Part shown: one piece after another, positions 22,451 to 35,917 of the stretch | Position numbering within the stretch: the first letter of the stretch is position 1 | How the letters are laid out: each line of letters starts with the position of its first letter | Origin: Daphnia pulex | Lineage: Eukaryota > Arthropoda > Branchiopoda > Diplostraca > Daphniidae | DNA: 64,000 bases | NCBI RefSeq assembly: GCF_021134715.1 | Contig: NC_060019.1 | Coordinates: 11,050,001 to 11,114,000 of the forward strand | Direction of reading: 5' to 3' | The notes under the pieces: model-generated | Database searches by the model: none | Seen by the model: only the letters and a program-made list of their open reading frames with translations | Told to the model about the DNA's origin: nothing | Translations under genes and position numbers: made by a program

Positions 22451-24362
22451 GTTTCTTAATTGGTAAGCCATACAGCTCTTATTGAAAAAGAAAAAGAAAA
22501 GAACCGAACAGATATCATTTTTCCCAGTAACTAAATACCTTCATCGTCTCGTCACGTGTTCTTTTTGTGTTTATTATAGTCTTTTGGGTGCAATAAAATT
22601 CCCCTTGTTTGTTGTAATCGATGTTTAAATGGCAATTTGAAGCACCGTTTCGGCGCTCGTTCGATAAAGTCCGGCGAAATAACAAATACGATCAATAGTT
22701 TGGTTTTTCTTTTCCTTCTTTCCCCACCATCTCCATTCTCGTGTGTGTGTGTCATCGAGACCCCGTTGATTATCTAGAGTTTTTCTTGGAACCGGAAGTC
22801 GGTGGAAGAAAAACCGCCTGTGGCTATTACGGAGGAGCTTCCCCACAAGTGTTTTTTCTTTTTTGGTTTCTTCTTCGCCACCTTTGGAAGTATAAGAAGA
22901 AGGAAAAAAGAATTATCCATTTTAATATCATCCATTCCCTGGGTTTGACTCAAGAAGGCTCACGGCCTCATCTTTGTCTTTTATTCTTTTTCACACATTG
23001 CTTCTGTCAGAGGTCGCCGGTGCGGGTCAGGCGCTCTTCCCCAAACATATCAACCCCGGGAGGTAAAGAAGAAACCACCGAAAAGGATGTTCGGAGCAGC
23101 CGAGCAGGTTGGTTAGACTATATAGCAGAAGTTGGTTGACGAGTGAGCGAGAGCCCCATATCATTGCGATCGTCTCTCTTATTCAGGCCTTACACATTTA
23201 TGCACACGACTCTATCTCTCCTTCTAGCTTCTCTTATAATGTTGCCGTGTTTTTCCAGGAAAGAATTCAAATGATTTGTTGACTGAATAACTCGAATCAT
23301 ACAACGTTCTTAATCAAAATGTCGTGCCGTCCCGATGACGCCTTTATATATATATATAAGCGTATAGATGAGCCGTGAATTCATCAGTCCTCCCCCCTTG
23401 CCTGGTGGAATTGTCGTCTTTTGAATGAATTCTTTGGAGAGCTGCCTGACTAGTTACCTATTTGGCATCGTCCTTGGCGGTAATTGGCATTCACGAGACA
23501 TCGTTTCTAATAAAGTAGACTAACGGGAGAGTGGCAGAGAGAGAGAACTGGAAAACCAGAAGCGCAGCAGCATGCAGCAGCACTGGCCCCAGCTATAGCG
23601 CTCACCAAATACTAAATCAATCACAAGCCAAAAGGCAGTGGTGAATAGAGAGAGACAGAGAATAGAGAAAGGGTCTTATAGTCTCTCTTTTTCTGTCTTT
23701 TTTTCGTTTGCTCGTTTCATTAAGGGGCGAGTACGGTCGTCCTTTGACGCCCGCCCACCTAGCTAGCAAGTTAGAGCAGAGAGCCCCAGCTATATTATAC
23801 TATCGTCAAGACACAACAACATGTACAGAGCTGACTCGGGCTTGTCCGCGCCCGCCGGCGCCAAAGACAACACCATATCGAAGGTATATTATAGACACAC
23901 GAACCACCCCCACGTGACCGAAAAGACAGGAGGAAAAAAAAAAACCGCACTCGCTCCTTGTGTTGTTCACTGTTAAGAAGGAAGGTGGTGGTGGTGGTGG
24001 TGGGAGGGAGACGGAAAGAGAGAGGCACAAAATAAAGGGACGACCCGGTGTATTAAGAGCCTTCAGTACTTTATAGTCGATGGCACGGGGCACACAACAA
24101 CATGCTCCTTCCACCCGTTCACAACTCGTTCAGCCAGGTGGTGTGTGTAGTCTGCTAGACTAGAACAACCACTCTTATTCTCTTGTTAGTTGTAACCGTT
24201 GCACGTTCGAATGAACTTGTCGTTTTCTCCCCGAGTTGTTGCGCCAGTGCTGTGGGTGGATGTAATGTTGGCGGTGTCTACTGTGCAATTCGACGAGTGT
24301 TGAAATTCAATTGAATTTTGTTGGGTGCTGTGTTGGGGTACGTGGAATATAGACAAGAAAAG
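22451..24362. other. 1.9-kb non-coding interval upstream of the myosin gene
   Basis: Pyrimidine- and GA-rich sequence with short CT and GT repeats, a TA run near 23346-23359 and a GGT/GGTG repeat near 23985-24003. It should hold the OGFOD3 3' UTR and the upstream promoter of the myosin gene. No gene was seen. Confidence 0.5.
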
Positions 24363-27300
24363 ATGAAGAACTTTATCGTGGCCTCGGTTCTAGGCAAAGG
24401 CAAAGCAAATCAAGGAGCGGAACAGCAACAGACGGCCGACCAGGTAATTAACAAGAATCGGACCAGCAAGGGTGGAGGAGGACTAGTTTTCCAGCAACAA
24501 CAGCAGCAGACGGCCGTGCTCAAGAATGTCGGACGTCGACCGGATGTTCAACATCATCATCCGAGCAGAGAGCGTCCCAGGGGGAAATCGTGTGACCGAT
24601 TGATGCAGAATAATCGCAGTGAAAATTGTCAACACTACGGCGGAAGCGAGTGGAGCGACGACGGAGGATTCGCACAGTGGCGGGCCATCCATCATCGAAT
24701 GCCGACTAATTCATCCCGACCGGAAACTTATTACCATCACGCCCGACCGATTTCCGTCTCCATCACAGATCGGATCCAATTTGTGTTGCGGCAACAAGAC
24801 CGACAGCAGCAACAACAACAACAACAACAGCAACAACAAAACATTCAAATCGAGAATGGCTTCCAGCTGGCGACTCATCACGGATTCCAGAAACCGTTTA
24901 CGTCTCAGTACTATCCGGAATACCATCACCATCCATCGGCTAATGGCAACGGGACGATGGGCATGAACGGCTGGGCCTATCAAAGTGGTGGCAGTTCCAG
25001 CGAGGAGGCCGTCGGTCCCAAATCGCTCGACTCCCAGTGGGCTCTGCAGCGGCAGAACAACAACCAACAGCAACAACAACATCAACTCAACGACCTAAAT
25101 CGAGTCAATCATCCGCATCCAGCAGCCTTGGACCAGCAGTCGGCTCTTTCCAGGAAGGTCTCGACTTACGGAACCCTACCCCGAAATCGACAGCGATTCT
25201 TCACGGCCAAATACCATAGTAAATATAGTTTTGTATTTATTACACAACATTGTTGGGTTTGTTTCTTCTTTTCTTCGTTATTTTTTGGGCGGTTGTTGTG
25301 CTCATCGAACCTAGTCTACCGGTCCTTTTATACATTTTGGCTGGATCTACTTTCCGGTTGTTGGTTTTCTTCTTGGTCATTGGGAATTTTCCCCTTTTTT
25401 CTGTGATGCAGTTGAACAAAGTACATTTCGTTCGTTTTTTTTTTCCCCGAAATTATTTTTCACACGGCAGACATTCTTGTTGTGCGTGATTGCGCGTTAC
25501 GGTTATGTTTTTGGCGACTTGGGCCATCTAGCGGAGTTGGGTCGACAATGGCGGGCGCGGGTTACGCGCGATTCATTTTGCGATGATGACGGGAAATGGA
25601 AATCAATTGACTCGGCAAAATTGTTGGACCGTTTTTTCTGTGTGTCTGGTCAGAGAGACCTATATCTCTTTCTCAATTACCAGTCCGTTTTTAATCAAAC
25701 AAGAACGAGACGGCGCCGTTTTCCTTGTTTGACGGCGCGGAGAACGCGGTCGTAAAACATCACATTTGGCTTTCTTCTCCTTTCATCTCTTTATTTTATT
25801 TGGTTCGGAGGTAAAAATAAAGAGGAAACCCCCCAGAAAAAATAAAAAAGATGAAGCGAAAAAAAAAAAATATGCGGTCTGGTTTAGTGCGGCTAGCCGT
25901 TTGTTACGAGCCCCACTGTTACGTAGAAGGGCAATGCACCGTTTGCCTTTTTTCTCCCTTGGCTTATTCCTATAGTACTTTTATATTTCCCATTTCTTTT
26001 CTTCCGAATGCAGCCCGTCAAAACCGAGTATACGGACACTAAATCTATATTTATATGACTGGCGATAAAGTGGAAGCATGAAGGTATAGGAACAAGTCAC
26101 CTGTGTGTTTCATCAACGAGGGAACGAAGAAGAAGAAAAATTTGAAAAAAAACCGCAGACCGTCCGCTTTGGCGTTCGATGAGTTTTTCCTGACAATTTT
26201 TCCCGTTTTTTAGACTGGAAAAATGGTTTCCGGGCTTTCTCTTTCTCATTAAACAAAATAAAAAGAAGAAAAATACGCAACCGAGTTTCAGCATTTGCGA
26301 CTCATTATTACACACTCATCTAGATATATGTGTGTGGGCTTTTCATTCTTTTATTTTTTTCCGGCGGTCCGTTATTATTATTACGAATTTCACCCAACTT
26401 TTTCTTATTTGTTTTTCATTTTTTGATGGGGAAGAAAACGGCGTTTCCCACCGTGGAAATTGGAATGACGTGAATTACTGCTGTTTTGTCTGTCGCTACT
26501 AGACAACTATTTATAGCGGGGGGCCTCATCAATTTTTCAAAAAAATGCAATTCCCTCATCAACACGATACAGCCATCTAGCGGTCAGTGTTGAAACCAAA
26601 AATTTCAAACATCCGAGCGCCATTTTCGATCACCTTCGTGACGACTTGTAATAAAAAACAAAATGATTTCACGGTTTTATTGTTTTATAGATCTTACGTC
26701 CAAGAAAAATAGCTTTATTTTCTAGTGAAAAAGGGGGGAGCTGAAGCAGATGATTGGCCTTTTTAAAAAGGAAAACATAACTTTTTTAAAAGTTTTACCG
26801 TGAAAAATAACTTGTTTCTTTTCGTTCCCCTTCAACAATCTGGTCGGGATTTTGCGTTTTTCCTGGCGTCGTAAACAATTTTAGATGTGGTGTGAGGTCG
26901 AGCTGCATGAAGAGCCGTGGTAATTGTAATCCAACGAGTCCATCGCCCTCGCCCATCCATCTTGAACCCCACACACCGGGGCCCAATGGCGCGCGCGCTA
27001 ACGGCCATCATTATAAACAAAAGTGGCGAAAACAATCACACGCGTCTTCTCCCATTTTTAGCGAAAAATCTGTAACACATAAAAAATCTGCACTAATGGT
27101 CAAACCCAAATTCGGCGGCGTGATTTCGGGACTGCGATGGACAAGGTCAAAGTCCAAGGTGATGGAGGCCGATATTCTTTTGTTTCCTCTGGGCCTGACC
27201 GCGGGACAATGACGAAGCTGCCATCAGCTTTTATTTTTGTTTTAGATATATTTTTCCAAAAAGGAAATATATAAAAAAGGCCAAGAAAAAAAAAAGATTT

Positions 27301-30300
27301 CTTTTCTTCTTTTTCCCTGGCCGATTCATTCGGTCCAAGTGGGTAACACCACCACCGAGAGCGCCACCAGCGGACAACACTTTTGGACTAGCGCCAGACC
27401 CTCCCTACCACCACCTCTTCATGCCTCAAGGGCACCGAACAACAGGTTCAAAAAGAAAAGAGAGAAAAGAAAATAACCGAATAAAAGGTAGTGTGTAGCA
27501 AAAAAGCACAGGTAAAGAAGAAGAAGAAGAAGGGGAGCTTATACACACACACACACATCCCAGAAGAACGCCACCACCAGTTGCCAGTTGCTCTTCCCTC
27601 TCGGCCGACTTCAGTTGTGATACTTGGCGAGCGCCGCCATGGCCGCTCTTGCTGCAGCTCTCGGGTACGGCCATCGCGCGCCGTGATTACACACACCGTG
27701 GTAGACTTTTCGGTAACCCATTCGCCCAGTGCTGCTGTGCCAAACATTTTCAACAGACATTTTTGACGGCCAGTGAACTCGTGTGTGTGTGTCTATGTGT
27801 GTACTGTGCACGAACGGGTGTGTGTGTCGAGTTGGGTAAAATTTTCGGTTTGGTCCTTATCGAGTGGTGCAAAGTTGTCGGTGAGAAACTGGGAACGGGG
27901 AGGGGGGGTTAGGGGGGAAAATGGCGACCATCGGCCTGTCCAAAGTCTTCATTCTCGACAAATACTTTACCGAATTGCAGAAATTCTGGGAAACAGAGCG
28001 TAAAGTTCAAGGTATATATCTTCATCATTTCGATATTATCCTTCTTTCTCCACCATTTTTATTTTTTAAACATTGTTGATGTTGCCATGATATCATTTTT
28101 CGCCCACATCTCGTTGGAGAGCCTGTGCTATTCATTCAAATCAAACGAAAAAACAAAATTAGAGTTTATGTACATTTTGAGATTGCGCTAGAAGGGAAAG
28201 AGGCCATTTGGGAGGGGTAGAAAGAATTGAGGTTGCGAGAGAAAACAGAAGAAGAAGAAGAAAAATCTCAGCTGCTGCTGCTGCCGGGGCTGACCAACAA
28301 GGCGAAGAAGTGGTCCATGGCGCGCGGTCAGGTGTACGTGTGTGTGTCTTCCCCATCTTTCTTTTTCCATCTTACACACACACGTAGGGCGTGTATCTTT
28401 TTTTCCTAACGGATTGTCTTGTTTGTTTGTTGACGTCGTCTGCTATGCATTCGCCGCCTGCCCAAAAACAGACCTTTGCAAAAGATATCCCGTCCCATTT
28501 GTCGGTTGTGCTCGACTCGTTTTTTTAATAACCGTGATTTGCCAGTTGTCGCTCTCGCCTTTTTGGCGTCCGCTTGTGCCCAACCGCCACCAAGTTGCGT
28601 GAGCTCAGCGTGCGTCCCTGCCCGCGTGAATCACGCTCCCCCCAAAGTGGATGAGCAGCAGTAAGGGCCTATAAGTAACTAACACGACACGCCTACTCGC
28701 CTTCCAGCTGCCGAATCGATTGATTCCATCAGCAAATGATGAAATGAGCCAGGCAGCCGGAAATGGGATTCATTCCTTTTCTTTGGGAGGGGGTTTTCTC
28801 TCTCGATGGATGGTGGGAGCCGATTCATCATTTCTGTACGCGGTGGTCTTACAGCAGCAGCAGCACAGGTGCAGTCTGATAGACGCAAGAAGAAGAAATG
28901 ATTTCAATCACTCAATCCTCCTTCTCGATTGAGAAAAAGAAGAGTCTCTGCTGAGCCTGCTGGATAGATGGATGGAGAATGCTGATGAGCGCTCGAGGTT
29001 TTAAGTGCGAGCTCAAGCGAGTAGTAGACACACAGCGCGTGTAATGACAGGTCAGCGTTGTGGGAAGATTGTAGGGCGGTGTGTGTTGCCCACTTTTCTT
29101 AGAAGAAGAAGAAAAGATGGACAGTATTTTTTCTTTTGGGGCTGATGTTGAAACTATTAAACGGGCCGGTGACCTTTTTTCTTCTTGTATTTTCTCCCCT
29201 CTCTGTTTAGGCACGTTTTTCTTCTTCTTTTGAGAAAAAATGTAGATAATGAGATGCAAAAAGATCAGAATAAAGGATAGACTTGTTGTAACACGTAATA
29301 CGAACAAGTTCTGGCTGAGAATCTCAAAAACACCAGACTACTTATTATTATTAGATATTTCCTTTTGGTTGTCTCTCTAGAGTGTGTCAAGTTGCTGCGA
29401 TTTGCACAACTTGTTTTGGCCGTTGTCAACATATCGGTTCTTTTTATTTTTCTTTCACAAAAATATGTTGTCCCCCCACTCTCTGCGCCACACGCAGCAG
29501 CAGCATCTTGTGTAGTGTGGTTGGCTTTTTCTTCTTTTGGCTTTTTACCTTTATTCTTCCGTGTGATGATGGATTGTCGATGCCCTTGGAAGACGTGGAG
29601 GGGGGACGAAGGAGAGGGGCAACGGACCAACAAGTGGAAAAAAAGGTAGAAGAAGAAGAAGAAAAAAGAAAAGATTTATTGTACCTGTCATTAGCGTGTC
29701 ATTCCTCCGCCCGTGGCGCTCTCTCTCTGGAGCCCTTCTTTTATGTGTTTCCCCCCTCAACTTCTTCCAGAGAGAAGAGAAAAAAGGCCTTCCCATTTGA
29801 GCCGGGCCGATGGGAAGCTGCAGGGCAACTACTTCTTCTCTTTTGTATATTTATAATAGTCTTGTTTCTTTTATCTTCTCTTTTCTTTTTATAAATATTT
29901 CTTCTCCCTCTTCTTCTTTTTCTTTTTCCAGTCTGGTTGTTTCCAGCTGAGATCTTTTAAACTCCGCCCTCAAATCAGAAATGAAAGGCTTGTTCCATTC
30001 TTTCTTATTTTTCTTCTCTCTGGAAGAAAAATAATAATAAAAAAAAGGAGTCGAAAAGTTCATTTCGTTGAGAAATTCATAAAAAAAAGGTCGCCCCCTC
30101 AAAAATTCCGCCTGTCGTATTTTTCTTTCCTTTCCAGCATTAAAAACACCAAAACAGGAAGAGAGAAAAGATCATGTAAATAATAATTGGATTTGATCTT
30201 TTTTAAAATTTTGCAGATGCTTCGTCGTCTGTGGGTGACTCGATGCACAACGGCGGACAACAACAGCAGCAACAGCAACCACTACACAACCAGACGCAGC

Positions 30301-33300
30301 AACAACAATCGCACCAGCAGCAGCAACAACAGCAGCAGCAGCGATTGCGAGGCGTCACCAACGGGGACGTAGGGACGTTACGACCGGGCCGTTTGCCCCA
30401 ACCACAACACCAACAACAACAACAACAGCCTCCAGCTGTTTCGTCTTCCGCACTGGCCACCAACGGCGGCGGTGGCGGTGGCGACAGCGCTGGAGGAGAG
30501 TTGGGCTCTGCCGCATCGTCGTCGTCTCAGCCCCACTCGGGCTCTGCCGCCCACTCGACCCACTCGACGGGCCTCGTGCTCTCGGCGCCCACCTCTCTCC
30601 AGCAGCAGCAGACCTCCTTGGCTGGCCCACAGTCCCAGCAGCAACAGCCTCCGCATTCCACCGCTAAAACGGATCAGACAGGTATATAATAAGAAGAAAA
30701 TAACACACCGCACTTCTCCATCCCCAACGTCACTCGGGCGGGCGGGCCAGCAGCGCGCGCCAGTCGAGAGAGAGACTGGGCTTTTAACCCTCCTCCACCA
30801 CCAACCACCTCCTCCCAATGACCGCAATCTCCCCTGAACCCCAGTTGGTGGTGGTTGGTTGGTTGGAGGCTCGCTGTGTTATCGCCATTTTCTTGTTCCA
30901 TTCTTTTTCTTTCTCTCACACACACACACACAGCCTTCCGGGGCCAGTAACCGGTTAAATTTTCCGCCATTTTCTTTTTCATTTCGAGAAAAGAAAAGAG
31001 AGAGCTTCTATATCTTCTCCCAAAATAAGAAAGAAAAGGTCCCAGTCATCCTCTTCTTTTTGGGTCCCTTTCTCTCTCTCTCCTCCTTTTCCCCCCCATC
31101 CTTGTGTGCCGATTGAATATTCATCAGGAACAAGGAAATTTTGTTGCGTCTTTTCCGAGTCGAGTAGTAGCTCGTGGACACGGGCGGCGCTACATCTCCT
31201 CCCCGTGTATATAATATGTATCCCGACCGACTCCCACGCTTTCATTACACACCACCGGTTGTGTAGCCGGAGATAATTGATGAATGGATGGATGGATGAT
31301 GGTGTTTGATGATGAGAAACGAAAACAAAACGAGAAATGATGGGGCAACATATATTTACTCACCGTTTTTCTCTCCCTTTTATAATCTGATGAAATAACA
31401 GACAGCGGAGAAGCTCTGAAGAGGCGCAACAACGATTTGTGCCCGGCAGGAGGCGGCGGAACGCTGAGACGAGGAGCCGCCAGATCATCGCCCTGCAACG
31501 TAGACGATCTGATTCACTTGGCTGGACCTTTGACCGAAGATGCCGTCCTCAAAACCCTGCAGGCCCGATTCTATGCCGACGAATTTTTCGTAAGATTACT
31601 ATTAAGAGCTTAATAGTTTATAATCATTTAATCTGAAACTCCCCAAAAAGTAGTCGTGACATTCCAATGTTTTACTCAATTATCTTTTTTTAATTTTGTT
31701 GGGGTTTGTTGGTATTGTCGTCCTATTTTTAGACGAATATCGGGCCGATCCTCTTGGCTTTCAACCCTTATAATGAGGTGGGCAACGCTCTCACCCTTTC
31801 CAGTACGCGCAATATTGTCCAGAAGCCGCAACTGGTGCGCGTCGTCCAAGAAGCCGTCCGGCAGCAATCGGAAACCGGTTACCCCCAAGCGATTATCCTC
31901 TCCGGATGCAGTGGCTCGGGAAAGACATACGCCTCAATGCTCCTCCTACGGCAGTTGTTTGACGTGGCCGGCGGCGGACCCGAAACGGACGCCTTTAAGC
32001 ACCTAGCCGCCGCTTTTACCGTCCTCCGATCGCTGGGCAGCGCCAAGACGCAGGCCAATTCAGAATCCAGCCGCATCGTAAGATTCTTTTTCATCCGCAA
32101 TTGTTCTTATATCGACTTAACCAATCACATCCATTTCTAGGGTCACTTTATCGAAGTGCAAGTGACGGACGGGGCTCTGTACAGGACCAAGATTCACTGC
32201 TATTTCCTGGACCAAACTCGCGTCGTCCGCCAGCTAGCCCATGAGAAAAATTATCACATCTTCTACCAGATGTTGGCCGGATTGACGGCAGAGGAGCGAG
32301 CCCGCCTCTCGCTCGAAGGCTATTCGGTCGACAACCTGCGCTACCTCAATCGCGGTGACACGCGATGCAACCAGGCGGAGGATGCCCGCCGATTCGCCAA
32401 CTGGAAAGCCTGTCTCGGTACGAACAAGAGAGAGAAAATTTATTCCGTTTTCTTTTTCTTTTCCTCATTTCGTTCGTGACCGGCCCGGAACAATTTGATT
32501 GGACCGCGTGCAGGAGCAGTGAAATGCGATGGGGCCATTGTTTGCGGGTTGTTTGTCGACAAGAAAGACCATTTGATGTTCTAATCATCGTCATTATTAT
32601 TATTGCCATCATCGTCACAGGTGTACTGGGCATTCCGTTTTTGGATGTGGTGCGAGTTCTGGCGGCCGTCCTCCTTCTGGGAAACCTCCAATTCCACGAG
32701 ACGAATGGGGGCGGTGGCCAGTGCGAGACGCACGAAGCCGAGCTTAAAGCCGTTGCCGGACTGTTGGGTGTCACTCCGGCTTCGTTACTACGCGGGCTGA
32801 CCATGCGGACTCACAATGTCCGCGGGCAGCTCGTCAAGTCCATTTGCGACGCCAACATGGTAAGAGAGCATTTTCGTCTTCTTCCTATTCGATTGTAAAA
32901 TTATTATATGGAGGCCATTTGTATGCGCAAACACAGTCGGGAGGAGCCAGGGACGCGCTGGCCAAAGCCCTCTACTGCCGGACGGTGGCGACCATTGTGC
33001 GACGAGCCAACAGCCTCAAGCGCCTCTGCATGTCTGGCACGCTTAGCTCCGACTCGAACGATTCGGTGCACAACCAGGCCGAGGTGGCAAGTCAACACGC
33101 ATCGACGGTCGGCACGGCCGGATCGAAATCCAGCCGCTCCATGGCCGTTCTCAATACGGCAGTCAGGCACGCCACCGACGGATTTATAGGAATTCTCGAC
33201 ATGTTTGGATTCGAGGATCCAAAGGTACTATAACACACACACACACACTTGACGACCGAGCAATTCCATCAACGTTTTATTGCTCCGCCCCTCACGAACC

Positions 33301-35917
33301 GTGAACTATATCCGACCGAGTTAATCACAAACTCTTCTACTTTTTTTATTTATTTTTCGATTCCGTCACTTTTTGCCATCGAATCGGAATCGATCCAGCC
33401 GAGTCAGTTGGAACACTTGTGCATCAACTTGTGTGCTGAAACGATGCAGCATTTCTTCAACACGCACATCTTCAAGTCGAGCATCGAATCCTGTCGGGAG
33501 GAAGGCATCCAGTGTGAATTGGAGCCGGACTACGTTGACAACGTGCCCTGCATCGACCTCATCTCTTCTCTGGTACTTGACATACTTCCATTTAATGCTG
33601 GCGGGGGGGGGGATGAAAGAATCGGGTTCCTTTCGTCGAATTCCATCTAATTTTCTCCTTTTTTTTTCACTTTTAATTTGTTTTCTCGTCCAAAAATAGC
33701 GGACCGGCCTGTTGAGCATGTTGGATGTCGAGTGCAGCGCTCGAGGCACTCCGGAATCCTACGTTCAAAAAGTCCGACTCCAGCACAAGCACAACAGCAG
33801 GTTATTCGAGTCGAAATCGGTGGCCTCGGACCTGCGAGTCTTTGGCATTCAGCACTTTGCTGGCCGAGTCGTCTATGATGCCAGCGACTGCCTGGGTATG
33901 GATTGACTTATTATATTCTTCTCGTTGCCGCTGGGATCGATAAATTCCCCTTAAAATCAATTCACTTGGTCGATTTTTCTATTTGAGCGGAAAGTTAATT
34001 TTCTTCATCCGTTTTCTAGAAACCAATCGCGATGTCCTTCCGGATGACTTGGTTTCCGTGTTTTACAAGCAGAGCTGTCAATTTGGTTTCGCTACCCATC
34101 TCTTCGGTTCAGAGCTCAAAGTTCTTTTCGCCCAGGAGACGGCACCCAGGGGCATCCGCTTCCGCATTTCACCCACCTCACACACCGATCTGTGAGTATT
34201 ATTGGCGCAATCATTTATTTCTTTTTTTATTTTGGCCATCGGTGATCTCCTTTCTTAATACGCTGGTGTTCTCATTTGTTTGAAACGATGTGTGCAGGTT
34301 GAACGGTGACGATCCAGTTTCGACGTTGACGCAAGACTTTCACACGCGGCTGGACAATCTGTTGCGGACGCTGGTTCACGCCAAGCCGCACTTTATCCGG
34401 TGCGTCAGGGCCAACAATACAGAGACGACGGGACATTTCGATCGATCGGTGGTCAGCCGACAGGTCCGAGCCCTTCAAGTCCTCGAAACCGTCAATCTCA
34501 TGGCTGGAGGTAAAACATAAAATAAAAATCAAATGGGAAAATAGAATCATGTCATGGAGAGAAGAAAGTTAGGAAAGGAGAGAAAAGAAAATGCCATAGA
34601 TTATTCCATCAGCGTCCGTCCTCCATGACCGCCTTTAACTCTCTGTTGTCAATTTGCCGCTAGGCTACCCACACCGGATGAGATTCAAAGCCTTCAATGC
34701 CCGTTACAAGATGCTGGCACCTTTCAAACGGCTGAAAAGGGTCGACGACAAAGCGCTGGACGACTGCAGTCTGATTTTGCAATCCTTCCAAGCCAATACG
34801 ACCCTTCAGCTGCCCAAGGATTCGAACGTCAGCACCAGCTGGTCGCTGGGCAAACGGCACATTTTCCTCAGCGAGGGCGCCCGCCAGCAGCTGGAAGCAT
34901 TAAGAGCCGAAACGCGTCACAACGCCGCCGTGTCGATCCAGTCGACGTGGCGCGGATGGCACTTTCGCCGTCGCTGGCCCACAGTCAAACGCCAGCTGGA
35001 ACTGCGAATGGGCCGCAATGCCAACAACTCGTCAATGTCGGTCAACAACGCCGGAAATTTACAAAACCACCAGGTCTCTGGTGGCTCCTCCCACGTCAAC
35101 CTCAATCGCGGTAATATTTCAATTGTCAATGGCGAAATAATATCCAGGGAGACATATACTAACGTCTTATCTTGCTGTTTCACCAGGCAACTCTCATCCG
35201 TCTAACCGGAATCAGCAACAACAACATCAACAACAGCAGTTGCAGCAATCGCAACAACAGCAGCAGCAGCAGCAATCGCAGCAGAGCCAGCAACTGTCGG
35301 CTGTCGGCCAGAACGTCGGCTCATCCCAGCAACAGTCGTACGGGCGACCCAGGCCGCAGCCAATCGCCTGCACTCCTCCGCCGGAAGCTTTGGCTGGACT
35401 CCATCAAGAGAAATGCGACGCCAAAACGATACAGCACACGTGCTCCCTTTTCGGTCTCGACTTGGTGAGTCCCGTCAGACGTGAAATTTCGTTTCAGACG
35501 GACAGAAAAATAAAATGAAATAACTTTGAATTTGCCTTTCATCAGGAGAGACCTCCGCCGTTGCCACCCAGTCGGTCCTACACCGTGGCCGGAAACAGCA
35601 AATTGGGGTACCCGCAAACGCGAATCATGAAAAGCACTTTTCCAGGTATTTTGAAGCCCGTCCGACCGGAATCGGCCCTGATCTATTATTCACTCCATGT
35701 AAAACTTGTGAACTATAAAGACACGCATCTTTTAAATCGCTTTACAGAAGACGCCAACGGCGACGTCGTGTTACGAGGAGGCGAGGCCGTGATGGTCATG
35801 GGCGCCTCACACCGCAGGGGTCACCTGCTGGTCGAACACAAGAACCATCACTTCCATGTGCCGTATCAGTTTCTCGAGCTCAAACCCAATAGCCAGCAGC
35901 CTGGCGTCGACATTTGA
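24363..35917 (+). CDS. Unconventional myosin, probably class XX (Dachs-like), long N-terminal isoform
   Basis: An actin-based motor; if it is Dachs, it acts at the apical cortex downstream of Fat/Dachsous in planar polarity and Hippo signalling. Exons: 24363-25218, 30217-30681, 31402-31589, 31733-32077, 32141-32417, 32621-32859, 32937-33224, 33399-33572, 33700-33895, 34020-34191, 34298-34509, 34664-35110, 35187-35464, 35546-35645 and 35748-35917, joining to 1468 aa. The N-terminal third is disordered and Gln-rich. The motor has P-loop SGCSGSGKT, switch I NSESSRIGH (usual NxNSSRFGK), switch II DMFGFE, and HFIRCVRANN near the SH1 region. One IQ motif (IQSTWRGWHFRRRW) is followed by a Gln-rich linker and a C-terminal segment (RGGEAVMVMGASHRRGHLLV) that could be a small SH3-like barrel. 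Class XX is proposed from the long N-terminus, degenerate ATP site, single IQ and size; class XVI is the main alternative. Confidence 0.88.
27921..28011 (+). CDS. Alternative first coding exon of the myosin gene (short isoform)
   Basis: An ATG at 27921 opens 30 codons beginning MATIGLSKVFILDKYFTELQ and ends at a donor CAAG|gtatat after 28011 in phase 1. The long first exon (24363-25218) also ends in phase 1, and the shared second exon at 30217 starts in the phase that completes either. A transcript starting here encodes 1213 aa, close to the roughly 1230 aa I recall for Drosophila Dachs. The peptide is acidic/basic amphipathic, unlike the Gln-rich alternative, and I do not recognise a domain. 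A possible acceptor (ttag, ending 27912) would also keep frame, but it is preceded by purines and looks poor. Confidence 0.6.
30250..30345 (+). repeat. CAG/CAA trinucleotide tract coding polyglutamine
   Basis: The shared second coding exon of the myosin carries runs of mixed CAA and CAG codons that read as Gln blocks broken by His, Asn and Ser. Similar tracts occur at about 24802-24840 in the first exon and 35215-35290 in the tail exon. Mixed codons suggest selection for the residue rather than a pure slippage tract. Confidence 0.8.
35646..35747 (+). other. Stop-free 102-nt intron near the myosin C-terminus
   Basis: The donor (CCAG|gtattt) and acceptor (tttacag) give phase 1 on both sides. 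The intervening 102 nt are a multiple of three without a stop in frame. Retention would insert 34 residues (starting ILKPVRPESALIYYSLHV) just before the terminal domain. Confidence 0.6.

Noticed and set aside
24483-25085. Minus-strand leucine-rich frames opposite the first myosin exon
   Set aside because: Poly-Leu is simply the reverse complement of CAG/CAA tracts.
32365-32620. Extra open frame between two myosin exons reading GPEQFDWTACRSSEMRW
   Set aside because: A clean donor after 32417 and acceptor at 32620 bridge it in phase, and the sequence has no motor-domain consensus.
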